A stretch of 64,000 nucleotides of DNA from CAZRAL01 sp964598005 (GTDB lineage Bacteria > Pseudomonadota > Gammaproteobacteria > Burkholderiales > Usitatibacteraceae): NCBI GenBank assembly GCA_964598005.1, contig CAZRAL010000009.1, forward strand, positions 1-64,000, given 5' to 3'. Positions 7,797 through 15,970 of the stretch are shown piece after piece (position 1 is the stretch's first letter; every line of letters starts with the position of its first letter). A model generated the notes under the pieces. That model saw only the letters and a program-made list of their open reading frames with translations. It ran no database searches and was not told the origin of the DNA. Both the position numbers and the translations under genes were made by a program.

Positions 7797-9362
7797 ATGC
7801 AAACTCGTTCCTCCTCATCTGCCAAGCCCGCCCACGCCGAACTGCACAACCTGCTTTTCGGCAAGGCCTCCTACCGCCCACAACAGTTGAGCGCCTGTCT
7901 TGCGAGAGCCGGGGTGTTGCGCGGCTCCGCGGCAATCAGCTTTATTACCGTGGGGCTGGATATGTGCCGCGAGCTTTATCTGGCCAGTCGCTCGCTGGAG
8001 GCAGTGCCAGTGGCCCGCGCCTGCATGGATTTGGCGAACAAGCGCGGCGAGATGGCCTTGCGCATTCGCGCCATATCAGTATTGGGCAATGTCATGACCG
8101 ACTGCGGCGATCTGATTGGCGCCGTGCAGCAGCACCGGGAAAGTCTGCTGCTGGCCGAAAATTGCGACGATAGAAGAAATATCGCTAACGCTTATGCCAA
8201 TTTGGGCGCGATATATAACTATGCGTCCGATTACCGAGCATCAATTGATTACTACCAACGCGCTCTTGATACCCTATCTGAATTAGCAGATAGCCAATTA
8301 CGCTTTGGCGCTTATGACAATATGGCCCATAACTACCTGATCGTAGGTAAGGTCAGTCAAGGTTTGCAGGCAATCAGCAAATGTATGGCCATTGAAGCAA
8401 CGTCAATTATCCGGCCGCATAGTCTGATTGTCAGAAGGCGCAATCATATCCGGCTGCTGATTCAGGCGGGCCGCCTGAATGAAGTGCCATCGGTGTTGGC
8501 CGAGCTAGCAGAGTTGGTTAAAGATAACCAAACGCCCCGTACTGAACTGGCGCTGCTGCTGTCGCGTGGTTCTTTTGAGGTGGCACGTGGTCATCCCGAT
8601 CTGGGCCGCACCTTGCTGGCGCAGGCGCTGGAGAGGGCGAAAGAAGCTACCTACGGCATTGGCGATACCCTGATTGCCATGCAGCAGGCGGAGAAGGCCG
8701 CAGGCAATCGCCGTGCTGCTGCTGAATGGCTAGCGCAGGTCATCGAACTGGCTGGCCGCGAAGCGCTTAAAAAAGAACACCGCTGCGCCGAACTGGCGAA
8801 TATCTTTGCCCAATCGTCGCAGGATCTTCCGCTGAGCGAAAAGAGCTGGCGCATGCTTTCCCTGCTGCATCTGCCCACCAAGACGATCGCCGAACAACTC
8901 GATATGAAACCCGACTCGGTGCGCCGATATCTGACGGCGACCTATCGCACCATCGGCGCAAGCAGCAAAACCGATGCCGCCATCTGGTACCAGAAGCAAC
9001 TCACGGCAAAGAATTGCCCTGCCACGATAAACTGGAACGATCCTTGCAGTTTTGCCTCCTATGCCCTGAGTCATGGGCTGCGGGCCTCGCTAGGGTGGTT
9101 GTATGGATTATTGCAACCTCACGATAGCGATTTTCTGGCCCGGCTTGAGCGTAATGCCGATCCAACAAATGCACTCGCGGTCGTGCCCATCGAAGACATG
9201 CGCTGGCATATGGCTGGTTTTTTTCATCATCGCCGCAGTCAGGATGACGAGGCGGCAACCGACTCGGCGGCACTACTCTACCGCGCCATCCTGCGCCGCC
9301 TGCAGTTGCAAAACGAGCGAACCCCCCGATCCCCCCCAAAGGGCCACAAATGTGATGAATAG
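7797..9362 (+). CDS. TPR-containing regulator with central LuxR/GerE-type helix-turn-helix
   Basis: A 521-residue protein with no signal peptide. Residues 50-300 are helical TPR-like repeats; the clearest is around 127-160 (NIANAYANLGAIYNYASDYR, then YYQRAL). A GerE-type DNA-binding domain follows at about 346-398: LSEKSWRMLSLLH, then TIAEQLDMKPDSVRRYL with RTIGASSKTDA. A C-terminal part of about 120 residues is not recognised. No receiver, autoinducer-binding or ATPase domain is seen, so any ligand would have to bind the TPR region. It converges with a double-glycine peptide gene 83 bp away, and both lie between inverted E elements. A role as a peptide-responsive regulator is inference. Confidence 0.75.
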   Translation: MQTRSSSSAKPAHAELHNLLFGKASYRPQQLSACLARAGVLRGSAAISFITVGLDMCRELYLASRSLEAVPVARACMDLANKRGEMALRIRAISVLGNVMTDCGDLIGAVQQHRESLLLAENCDDRRNIANAYANLGAIYNYASDYRASIDYYQRALDTLSELADSQLRFGAYDNMAHNYLIVGKVSQGLQAISKCMAIEATSIIRPHSLIVRRRNHIRLLIQAGRLNEVPSVLAELAELVKDNQTPRTELALLLSRGSFEVARGHPDLGRTLLAQALERAKEATYGIGDTLIAMQQAEKAAGNRRAAAEWLAQVIELAGREALKKEHRCAELANIFAQSSQDLPLSEKSWRMLSLLHLPTKTIAEQLDMKPDSVRRYLTATYRTIGASSKTDAAIWYQKQLTAKNCPATINWNDPCSFASYALSHGLRASLGWLYGLLQPHDSDFLARLERNADPTNALAVVPIEDMRWHMAGFFHHRRSQDDEAATDSAALLYRAILRRLQLQNERTPRSPPKGHKCDE

Positions 9363-9445
9363 TCCGGGGCATGGGCATGTTATTTTTAAGGCATGTCAGA
9401 CATTGATAACACACCCATCCTCTGGTTTTTAAGGCCTGCTGGCGA

Positions 9446-9625
9446 TCAGCCCGCCGTTTTAGTTAGCCCCGGTGATACAGGGCTTGCAACTATCCAGAAA
9501 AGTTCTTGCTCGCCCCCGGCAACCTGGGTGATTTCTGCACCGCTCAGCTGGGCCAATGGGGAGTGTTGCTTGCTATGGTGATTTTCCGCGCCATGGCCGA
9601 TTTGGATGTTGATGCGTGTATTCAT
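9446..9625 (-). CDS. Small peptide precursor with double-glycine (bacteriocin-type) leader
   Basis: 59 codons starting ATG at 9625, preceded by AAAGGAAAACACAGC, a strong ribosome site with 9-nt spacing. The segment LAQLSGAEITQVAGG (24-38) fits the LSxxEhxxhxGG consensus of double-glycine leaders cut by C39-peptidase ABC exporters. Cleavage after Gly38 would release a 21-residue peptide starting EQELFWIVAS. The leader is polar, as in this class, and not a Sec signal. No C39 transporter, immunity gene or modification enzyme is in the window, so export would rely on genes elsewhere. The open frame extends farther upstream but lacks another good start. It could be a pheromone, a bacteriocin remnant or a chance match. 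Confidence 0.55.
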   Translation of the reverse strand: MNTRINIQIGHGAENHHSKQHSPLAQLSGAEITQVAGGEQELFWIVASPVSPGLTKTAG

Positions 9626-9849
9626 GCTGTGTTTTCCTTTCATTGGAATATTAAAAAGCGGGGTAGATTGTTGGCCATACAAAGCGCTAAACAACACCCC
9701 GACCCTAATATGCCCTAAAAGAGGATGAATGGAAGATGGAAGATTTACCCCCCACCCGGCATGAGAACGCACCCACCTCTCCGTCTTTGTCGTATCCACC
9801 GCTGCCATTCCGGGGAGCATGGGATGAAAAATCTGCTGTGGATAAACAG

Positions 9850-10038
9850 AGCGTATTCACTGTAACCAAATATAGATGCAAGCCAGAAGCAAAAAGGCAT
9901 TGAAGCAGTTGGCGAGTTTGTTGTAACGAATCCGCAAGGTGACGAAATTGTTTGCGCCGATCCAAGAATCGCTCACATGCCCCGATCCATTACTTACGCC
10001 GAAATTCCAGGATGTCAGTTATTGCGAACACGCTCTAA
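9850..10038 (-). mobile_element. IS5-derived miniature element (E3), inverted relative to E2
   Basis: About 189 bp, reverse complement nearly the same as 7403-7589, including the internal deletion that joins the left end to the transposase tail. Here the tail keeps an open IYIWLQ end, so this copy is closer to an intact transposase C-terminus. It lies 10 bp beyond the 3' end of the histidine-kinase gene. Together with E2 it brackets the regulator and peptide genes in inverted orientation. Confidence 0.7.
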
Positions 10039-10048
10039 CAAGAGGGAG

Positions 10049-11428
10049 TTATTTCGACTCCTCCGGCAAAGGCAGGGATAAGCTGGCTTCCACACCATCT
10101 CCTTCACGGGAACGAAGTACAAATTTGCCCCCGTGCATCCGCGCAATGCGTTCCACGATTGCCAGCCCCAATCCAGCGCCAGCGTTGCCACTACGCGCAG
10201 CGTCGCGGCGTGTGAAAGGTTGTTTCAAGCGTTCTATTTCTTCGTCTGGAATCCCCGGGCCTCGATCCAAAACGCTCAACCTTGCTTCCTGCCCAATGAG
10301 TGCCGTGCGCAGGTTCATTTCTGCCCCGCCATATTTGAGGGCATTGTCGAGAAGGTTGCCGAGCAGTCGTTGCATGGCCAATGGGCGAAGCCGTAATGCG
10401 GGTAACGGTGCCAGATCGAGGGTTATTTTCGCACCCAGCCGCTCAGCGCGTTCTGCCGCACCACGCACCAGCAGGTTGAAGTCCACCGTTTCCAGCGGTT
10501 CGCCGCTTTCGTCGCGCGCAAAATCCATGAACTGCGCGATGATGGCGTTGATATCTTCAATGTCTTTTTCCAGATCGCGGCGCAGCGCAGGCTCGGCGGG
10601 CAACATTTCGAGAGCCAGCCGCAGCCGCGCCAGCGGCGTACGCAAATCGTGCGAAACGCCGGCAAGAAACGCGGCGCGCTCATGATCGAGGCGCGCCAGA
10701 TCGTCACGCATCTGGTTGAAGGCTACCGCAACCGCTTTCACCTCCTCTGGCCCCATCGGCGTCACCGGAGGCGGTTGTTTGCCTTGGCCGATCGCATGCG
10801 CAGCGCGCGCTAGCGCTTTTAACGGCATGTTGACGCGCCACATCAGGAATACCGCACCGGCTAGCGCCAGCAATGCGCCAAACACGGCCCAGCCAATCCA
10901 TGCCCAGGAAAAATCCTGCTCGACCACCCGACTGCGCGGAAACGCGACAAAGTAATGCGTCTCAGCCACTGGAAACTTGGCGATCAATTGTGGTGGGGAT
11001 GAATTTGCCGTTCCGGTTTGCGGAGTGTTGCGCAAAATGCCGCTGCGCCGTGGAAATTTGTACACATAGAGTTCAGCCTCAGCGCCGAATTGCTCCTTGA
11101 GCCGCGCACGCGCGATGCGAATCGCCGGGATGGCATCTGGTGCAGGCTCCATATCCTCGATGACTTCGTCGCGCTCGGGATTGAGAAAGCGCACGCCGCG
11201 CTCATCACCAAGGCGAGCGATAAATTCATAGCGCCGCTCATTTGGAATGGTTTCCAGCGCCGCACGTATCGATTTTAGGTGGCTGATAAAGCCCATCGCT
11301 GCAGGGTGCCCGCGCGGCTGCGTGGCGTAATGACGGAATAGCAATACCGACGCAATTTGGCTGGCCATGAGAGCGGCCATGATGACCAGCGCGGTACGCG
11401 CGATCAGTGATTTTGGCAATAGACGCAT
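10049..11428 (-). CDS. Sensor histidine kinase, EnvZ/RisS type
   Basis: The 459-residue membrane kinase has TM helices at about 12-32 and 174-196 around a periplasmic sensor of about 140 residues. A HAMP linker (about 197-250) and the H-box GVSHDLRTPLARLR with phosphorylatable His260 follow. The catalytic ATPase domain shows an N box (LLGNLLDNALKYGG), RGPGIPDEE and GAGLGLAIVERI. It follows the OmpR-type regulator by 29 bp on the same strand and is its obvious partner. The family senses osmolarity, pH or envelope state, but the signal here is not readable. The 3' end stops 10 bp from a miniature element. Confidence 0.9.
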   Translation of the reverse strand: MRLLPKSLIARTALVIMAALMASQIASVLLFRHYATQPRGHPAAMGFISHLKSIRAALETIPNERRYEFIARLGDERGVRFLNPERDEVIEDMEPAPDAIPAIRIARARLKEQFGAEAELYVYKFPRRSGILRNTPQTGTANSSPPQLIAKFPVAETHYFVAFPRSRVVEQDFSWAWIGWAVFGALLALAGAVFLMWRVNMPLKALARAAHAIGQGKQPPPVTPMGPEEVKAVAVAFNQMRDDLARLDHERAAFLAGVSHDLRTPLARLRLALEMLPAEPALRRDLEKDIEDINAIIAQFMDFARDESGEPLETVDFNLLVRGAAERAERLGAKITLDLAPLPALRLRPLAMQRLLGNLLDNALKYGGAEMNLRTALIGQEARLSVLDRGPGIPDEEIERLKQPFTRRDAARSGNAGAGLGLAIVERIARMHGGKFVLRSREGDGVEASLSLPLPEESK

Positions 11429-11457
11429 GATCGATCAGCGGATGGCAAACGTGGGAA

Positions 11458-12207
11458 TCATTGTTTGGAGACAGCTTCGTCGGCAACGAACATATAACCA
11501 AAACCCCATACGGTCTGAATGTAGCGCGGCTTGGCGGGATCTTCTTCCAGCAATTTGCGCAAGCGCGATACCTGCACGTCGATGGAACGATCGAAACTCT
11601 CGTGTTCACGGCCTCGGGCAAGCTCCATGAGTTTATTACGCGACAAAGGCGTTCCCGGCTGACTCACCAATACTTTCAACAAGGCAAACTCGCCTGTGGT
11701 CATCGGAATGGCGTTGCCGTGGTGCATCAATACACGCGTACCCAGATGAAGCGAGAATCCGCCAAAAGTCACAAACTCCCCGTCGGGGACCGGAGCACCA
11801 GGCGCGGGCAGGGGCACTTGCCGACGCAGCACGGCGTGAATACGCGCCACGAGTTCACGCGGGTTGAACGGTTTGGGCAAATAATCATCTGCACCGATTT
11901 CCAGGCCGACGATACGATCGACATCGTCGCCTTTGGCGGTAAGCATGATAATCGGTGTCTGATTTTCCTGCCCGCGCAAACGGCGGCAAATAGCCAGTCC
12001 ATCCTCTCCAGGCAGCATTACATCAAGCACGATCAAATCATAGCGGGTACGCGTCATGGCCCGATCGAGCGCATTGCCATCGGCAACAGTTTCCGCTGAA
12101 AATCCTTGTTCGGACAAATAGCGTTTGAGCAAATCGCGCATTCGCAGATCGTCATCGACAATCAAAATGCGCTGGCGTGCCGTATTGAGCAGGGAGGATA
12201 AAATCAT
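11458..12207 (-). CDS. ompR: OmpR/PhoB-family response regulator
   Basis: 249 residues: a receiver domain (about 12-125) with acidic pocket Asp18-Asp20, phosphoacceptor Asp62 in LIVLDVMLPGEDG and the conserved lysine in MLTAKGDD. A winged-helix DNA-binding domain (about 145-240) includes TTGEFALLKVL, RSIDVQVSRLRKLLEEDP and YIQTVWGFGYMF. The features are closest to OmpR/RisA rather than PhoB. It is first gene of a two-gene unit with the kinase. Divergently transcribed upstream is the EF-hand protein, 211 bp away, which is therefore a candidate target. Confidence 0.92.
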   Translation of the reverse strand: MILSSLLNTARQRILIVDDDLRMRDLLKRYLSEQGFSAETVADGNALDRAMTRTRYDLIVLDVMLPGEDGLAICRRLRGQENQTPIIMLTAKGDDVDRIVGLEIGADDYLPKPFNPRELVARIHAVLRRQVPLPAPGAPVPDGEFVTFGGFSLHLGTRVLMHHGNAIPMTTGEFALLKVLVSQPGTPLSRNKLMELARGREHESFDRSIDVQVSRLRKLLEEDPAKPRYIQTVWGFGYMFVADEAVSKQ

Positions 12208-12350
12208 GCAGAAGATGGTATGTGTGGTTTAAGACAACTTACAAAATTGAGATGTAACGAGATGTTAGCAAACCGCGCCAAAGTGTCCCTTTTTTACATT
12301 TGGTTACGTATGCATTGCAACGACACACGCCAGACCACAATCTATCCTTT

Positions 12351-12388
12351 AAGCTAAAGATCATGGTGTTTAGTTGCGTCTTTAGCTT
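12351..12388. promoter_or_regulatory. Perfect 10-bp inverted repeat in the leader of the EF-hand gene
   Basis: AAGCTAAAGA (12351-12360) and TCTTTAGCTT (12379-12388) with an 18-nt loop, about 30 bp before the EF-hand start codon. It could be an mRNA hairpin or a dyad operator. No U-run typical of a terminator follows it closely. Confidence 0.4.
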
Positions 12389-12418
12389 TTCAAGCCCCCA
12401 TTTTTCAAGGAGAACAAC

Positions 12419-13030
12419 ATGAATCTGCTTAAAGCAAGCCATTTCACTATCGCCGCAATGTTTCTTGCTACCCCCGTATTGGCTCAAGCCCATGAGGATA
12501 ACCATGAAAAGGGATCGGGCAAAATCGCCGAACACTGGAAAGCGGCAGATAAAAACAGTGATGGCAAACTCAGCAAGGAAGAAGCTGCCGCATTACCGCG
12601 CCTGGCCACACACTTCGACGAAATCGATACCGACAAAGACGGTTTCGTTACCTCGGCAGAGCTGCACGCTACCATGAAAAACCGGCATGGCCAACACGCC
12701 ATGCAGCATCTCGACAAAAATGGCGATGGGTTGATCAGTCGCGAGGAAACCATTGCGAAACCCAGATTGGTGCAACATTTCGATGAACTCGATACCAACA
12801 AGGATGGATCCTTATCAAAGGACGAGTTGAAAGCCGGACATCGGAAAGTGCGCCAGGCCCGGTTTGCAAAAATCGACCAAAATAACGATGGCCACATTAG
12901 TCTCCCAGAAGCAGAATCCTCGGCACCCATGCTCGCCAAGCATTTCACCACGATCGATACCAACGGCGATGGCTTTTTAACGCCGGAGGAATTACAAGCT
13001 GCCCATCGAAATCATCATCCCAAAAACTAA
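12419..13030 (+). CDS. Exported EF-hand calcium-binding protein
   Basis: 203 residues with a Sec signal peptide (about 1-24, ending VLAQA), so it is probably periplasmic or secreted. Six DxDxDG-type calcium loops are visible: DKNSDGKLSKEE, DTDKDGFVTSAE, DKNGDGLISREE, DTNKDGSLSKDE, DQNNDGHISLPE and DTNGDGFLTPEE. Each has an acidic residue at position 12, so all could bind Ca2+. The ATG follows AAGGAG with good spacing. It is divergent from the OmpR-type regulator. Role unknown: calcium buffering, sensing or adhesion are possible. The regular spacing suggests repeated duplication of an EF-hand pair. Confidence 0.9.
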   Translation: MNLLKASHFTIAAMFLATPVLAQAHEDNHEKGSGKIAEHWKAADKNSDGKLSKEEAAALPRLATHFDEIDTDKDGFVTSAELHATMKNRHGQHAMQHLDKNGDGLISREETIAKPRLVQHFDELDTNKDGSLSKDELKAGHRKVRQARFAKIDQNNDGHISLPEAESSAPMLAKHFTTIDTNGDGFLTPEELQAAHRNHHPKN

Positions 13031-13126
13031 ATTTAGGGGCAGATTAGCCCTATCTTGATACCGCTCCCCTGCCCTTACCCACTGATACACATCGGAGGGC
13101 AGATGGTGCAGGGGTCAGCTATAATT

Positions 13127-13160
13127 CTTCAAGGTCTATTTTTCCCTTGATGCCTTGAAG
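13127..13160. promoter_or_regulatory. Inverted repeat overlapping the tsaB start
   Basis: CTTCAAGG (13127-13134) and CCTTGAAG (13153-13160) pair across an 18-nt loop, and the right arm contains the TTG start of tsaB. If formed in the mRNA it would occlude initiation. Confidence 0.35.
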
Positions 13161-13862
13161 ATTATCGCTCTTGAAACCTGCACCGATCAATGCTCGGTCG
13201 CCATGCTGCGCGATGATCAAATTGCATTGCACCATGCCGATGACGAGCAGCCCAATTCCGATACGCTTATCCCACTTTTACGCCTAGCTCTACAGCAAGC
13301 TGACTGCACATTGCAAGATATGGATGCCATTGCTTTTGGTCAAGGGCCGGGATCGTTCACCGGGGTTCGTATCGCGTGCAGTGTCGCGCAGGGCCTGGCT
13401 TTTGGCGCGGCTAAACCGGTGATTCCTGTTTGTACCTTGCTGTCGCTGGCAGAGGCCAGCGGCGCAAATAAAGTGATAACAGCACTAGATGCACGTATGG
13501 GCGAATATTATTTTGCTGCTTATGCACGCGACCCATGTGACGATACCCTTTGGCGCACGATTATTGCGCCCTCTTTATGCCACCCTAACGCCATGCCCGA
13601 ATTACCGGGTCATGGCTGGAAAGGGATAGGCAGCGGATTCGATGCAGGCCCTTTTCTCGCCGCTTGTTACGATGGGCAGTTGCAGGAAATTATCTTGCAG
13701 GCCGTGCCTTCCGCCCGCGAAATTGCGCACCTCGCTGCAATCGCCTGGCGGCGCGGTGAAGGCGTGCCTGCGGAACAGGCAGCCCCCTTATACCTTCGCA
13801 ATAAAGTCGCATTGACGATGGCTGAACGAGCGCACACAAATAATACATTGCGTGGGGGCTAG
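13155..13862 (+). CDS. tsaB: tRNA threonylcarbamoyladenosine biosynthesis protein TsaB
   Basis: The 235-residue ASKHA-fold partner of TsaD in forming the t6A modification of ANN-decoding tRNAs; it has no catalytic site of its own. Family features are IIALETCTDQCSVAML (N-terminal), FGQGPGSFTGVRIACSVAQGLAFG (about 61-84, in two parts) and ALDARMGEYYFA. I use the TTG at 13155 because the family begins MKIIALET there and no ATG fits. No clear ribosome site is present, and an inverted repeat covers the start, so translation may be weak or controlled. It is followed after 2 bp by rimI, a very common pairing. Confidence 0.92.
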   Translation: MKIIALETCTDQCSVAMLRDDQIALHHADDEQPNSDTLIPLLRLALQQADCTLQDMDAIAFGQGPGSFTGVRIACSVAQGLAFGAAKPVIPVCTLLSLAEASGANKVITALDARMGEYYFAAYARDPCDDTLWRTIIAPSLCHPNAMPELPGHGWKGIGSGFDAGPFLAACYDGQLQEIILQAVPSAREIAHLAAIAWRRGEGVPAEQAAPLYLRNKVALTMAERAHTNNTLRGG

Positions 13863-13864
13863 GC

Positions 13865-14353
13865 ATGAATGCCGTGCTGGCCCATTCCACGCTTCTGGAG
13901 TTGCGATTCCGGCCACTTGTCGAAGCCGATATACCGGCGGTAGTGGCTATCGAGAAAAACGTTTATGTTTTTCCCTGGACGGTCGGTAATTTCAGCGATT
14001 CACTTCTCGCTGGATACCATTGCTGGGGCTGTTGGCACGGAGAAAATTTGATCGGTTATTCAATCATGATGACTGCCTTGGAAGAGGCTCACCTGTTCAA
14101 TATTGCGGTGGCGGCCCCTTGGCAAACGCAAGGAATTGGTGCCCATATACTGCACCTTGCTATCAAACAAGCCAGAAAATCGGGCTGTAACACGATGTAT
14201 CTCGAAGTGCGCCCCTCCAATATCCCTGCGCGGCGACTGTATGACCGGTTTGGCTTCCAGCAATTGGGAGTCCGACGCGATTATTACCCCACACTCACCG
14301 GCCGGGAGGACGCGTTGTTCCTAAGTTTTAATTTAAACGAACCTCTATCATGA
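13865..14353 (+). CDS. rimI: Ribosomal protein S18-alanine N-acetyltransferase
   Basis: The 162-residue GNAT acetyltransferase modifies the N-terminus of ribosomal protein S18. Visible: FRPLVEADIPAVVAIE, PWTVGNFSDSL (the RimI PW segment), the acetyl-CoA loop APWQTQGIGAHIL with Q/RxxGxG/A form, and LEVRPSNIPARRLYDRFGF. The gene is 2 bp from tsaB and overlaps the uracil-DNA glycosylase gene by the ATGA of 14350-14353, so translation is likely coupled along the three-gene set. Confidence 0.93.
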   Translation: MNAVLAHSTLLELRFRPLVEADIPAVVAIEKNVYVFPWTVGNFSDSLLAGYHCWGCWHGENLIGYSIMMTALEEAHLFNIAVAAPWQTQGIGAHILHLAIKQARKSGCNTMYLEVRPSNIPARRLYDRFGFQQLGVRRDYYPTLTGREDALFLSFNLNEPLS

Positions 14354-15144
14354 GACAAGACGAAGATTTTTTGCGCGAACTCGATCTGTGGCCCTTATTC
14401 AAGTTGCAGCAAGCACACAACCTCGCGGTAACACCGACTCCTTCGAATAAAAACGCCTGGGAGGCAATAACACACCTGACCGAGAGTCCACCACTCGGAA
14501 AAACATCCGCGTCAAAACCAATTAAGCAAATTCTCCCGGCAACTTCATGCGTCACCGATTCCATTCGCAGTCAGCATATCGCTACCCTGGACTGGGAAGA
14601 ATTGCGGAAGGAAGCCACATCTTGTCAAGCCTGCAATCTGTGCAAACAGCGCAAACAGGCGGTTTTAGGCGTGGGCGCGCTGGATGCGCCATGGCTATTG
14701 GTAGGCGAAGGTCCGGGCGCAGACGAAGACCGCGTGGGAGAGCCTTTTGTCGGCCAGGCAGGCAAACTGCTCGATGCCATGCTGGCCGCACTGTCGCTTA
14801 AACGCGGACGCGAGGTCTATATCGCCAACGTAGTGAAATGCCGCCCCCCCGGTAATCGTACGCCCACCCTCGAAGAAGCCAATGCGTGTGCGCCGTTTCT
14901 GGATCGCCAGATCGACCTCATTCAACCCAGGTTAATCCTGGCGCTGGGAAAGACTGCTGTCACCCGCTTGACCGGTTCCGACGCCAGCATGGCGCAGCAA
15001 CGGGGCAAAATCCATCGCTACCGCAGTATCCCGGTCGTGGCAACCTACCACCCTGCCTATTTGCTGCGAAACCTACCTGACAAAGCCAAAGCTTGGGAAG
15101 ACTTATTATTTGCACGGCGTATTTTTACAACTTCGGGCACTTGA
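14350..15144 (+). CDS. Uracil-DNA glycosylase, family 4 (Fe-S type)
   Basis: 264 residues. The first about 85 form a low-complexity extension and the rest is the family 4 UDG domain, which removes uracil from DNA. Cys92, Cys95, Cys164 and Cys180 fit the [4Fe-4S] ligands. GEGPGADEDRVGEPFVG (119-135) is the catalytic/water-binding motif, NVVKCRPPGNRTP the linker, and HPAYLLR (from 234) the C-terminal motif. Length and arrangement match proteobacterial members often next to rimI. It is translationally coupled to rimI by an ATGA overlap. Confidence 0.93.
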   Translation: MRQDEDFLRELDLWPLFKLQQAHNLAVTPTPSNKNAWEAITHLTESPPLGKTSASKPIKQILPATSCVTDSIRSQHIATLDWEELRKEATSCQACNLCKQRKQAVLGVGALDAPWLLVGEGPGADEDRVGEPFVGQAGKLLDAMLAALSLKRGREVYIANVVKCRPPGNRTPTLEEANACAPFLDRQIDLIQPRLILALGKTAVTRLTGSDASMAQQRGKIHRYRSIPVVATYHPAYLLRNLPDKAKAWEDLLFARRIFTTSGT

Positions 15145-15224
15145 TTCTTGTAAAATCCGCTGCGAACTCCATTTACAACCTACATCAATCACGGTTACAA
15201 CGCTTTTTTTGAATCGGGGAAAAT

Positions 15225-15893
15225 ATGCAAAAGTTTGGTTCTATACTTGTTTTGTCGATGGCCTTGCTGCTGGCAGGTTGTGGTTATAACGATTTTCAAA
15301 GCCGTGACGAAGCGGTAAAAAAAGCGTGGAGCGAAGTGCTGAACCAGTACCAGCGCCGTTCCGATCTTATTCCCAATCTGGTAGCCACTGTTCAGGGCTT
15401 TGCACAACAGGAAAAAGACGTATTGCTCGGCGTCACCACGGCGCGCGCAAAAGTGGGGTCGATCCAGATGACACCTGAGCTGGCCAATAACCCGGCTGCA
15501 TTGCAAAATTTCCAGAAAGCTCAGGGGGAATTGGGCAGTGCTTTGCAGCGGTTGATGGTGGTATCGGAACGTTATCCGCAGCTCAAATCAGATGCCAATT
15601 TTCGCGAGCTGCAATCGCAGCTGGAAGGTACCGAAAATCGTATTACCGTCGCACGTAGACGCTACATTGATGAAATTGAAGGGTACAACGTCCTCACGCG
15701 TAAATTCCCCACCAATTTGACGGCAATGATGTTTGGCTACTCTGTCAAACCTACTTTTACCGTCGAAAATGAAAAGGCTATCGCAGTTCCACCTAAAGTC
15801 GATTTTGGCACCAAGCCAGCTGCCGAGATTCCGCCCCCCCCAACCGGCAACGCGAATCCGGTCGAAGCCAAGCCCGCTGCACCAAAACAATAA
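15225..15893 (+). CDS. LemA family lipoprotein
   Basis: The 222-residue protein has a lipoprotein signal (LLLAGC, lipidated Cys19) and a LemA coiled-coil domain. Recognised segments are KKAWSEVLNQYQRRSDLIPNLV (26-47, in parts), VTTARAKV, ERYPQLKSDANFREL and ENRITVARRRYIDEI. The C-terminal tail is proline-rich (EIPPPPTGN). LemA proteins are envelope proteins of unclear function and are frequently followed by TPM-domain genes, as here. The start ATG is at 15225 after GGGGAAAAT. Confidence 0.93.
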   Translation: MQKFGSILVLSMALLLAGCGYNDFQSRDEAVKKAWSEVLNQYQRRSDLIPNLVATVQGFAQQEKDVLLGVTTARAKVGSIQMTPELANNPAALQNFQKAQGELGSALQRLMVVSERYPQLKSDANFRELQSQLEGTENRITVARRRYIDEIEGYNVLTRKFPTNLTAMMFGYSVKPTFTVENEKAIAVPPKVDFGTKPAAEIPPPPTGNANPVEAKPAAPKQ

Positions 15894-15970
15894 AATAGTG
15901 CACTTTGTATACAATTTTCCCTGTGTTCTCGCGCTTATATGCGAGTACACAACGCGGCATTCTTGACGAA

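Noticed and set aside
9939..10685. 248-codon plus-strand frame opposite the histidine-kinase gene
   Set aside because: It begins inside element E3 and runs antisense to the conserved kinase domain; its Ser/Arg-rich composition is typical of an antisense shadow.
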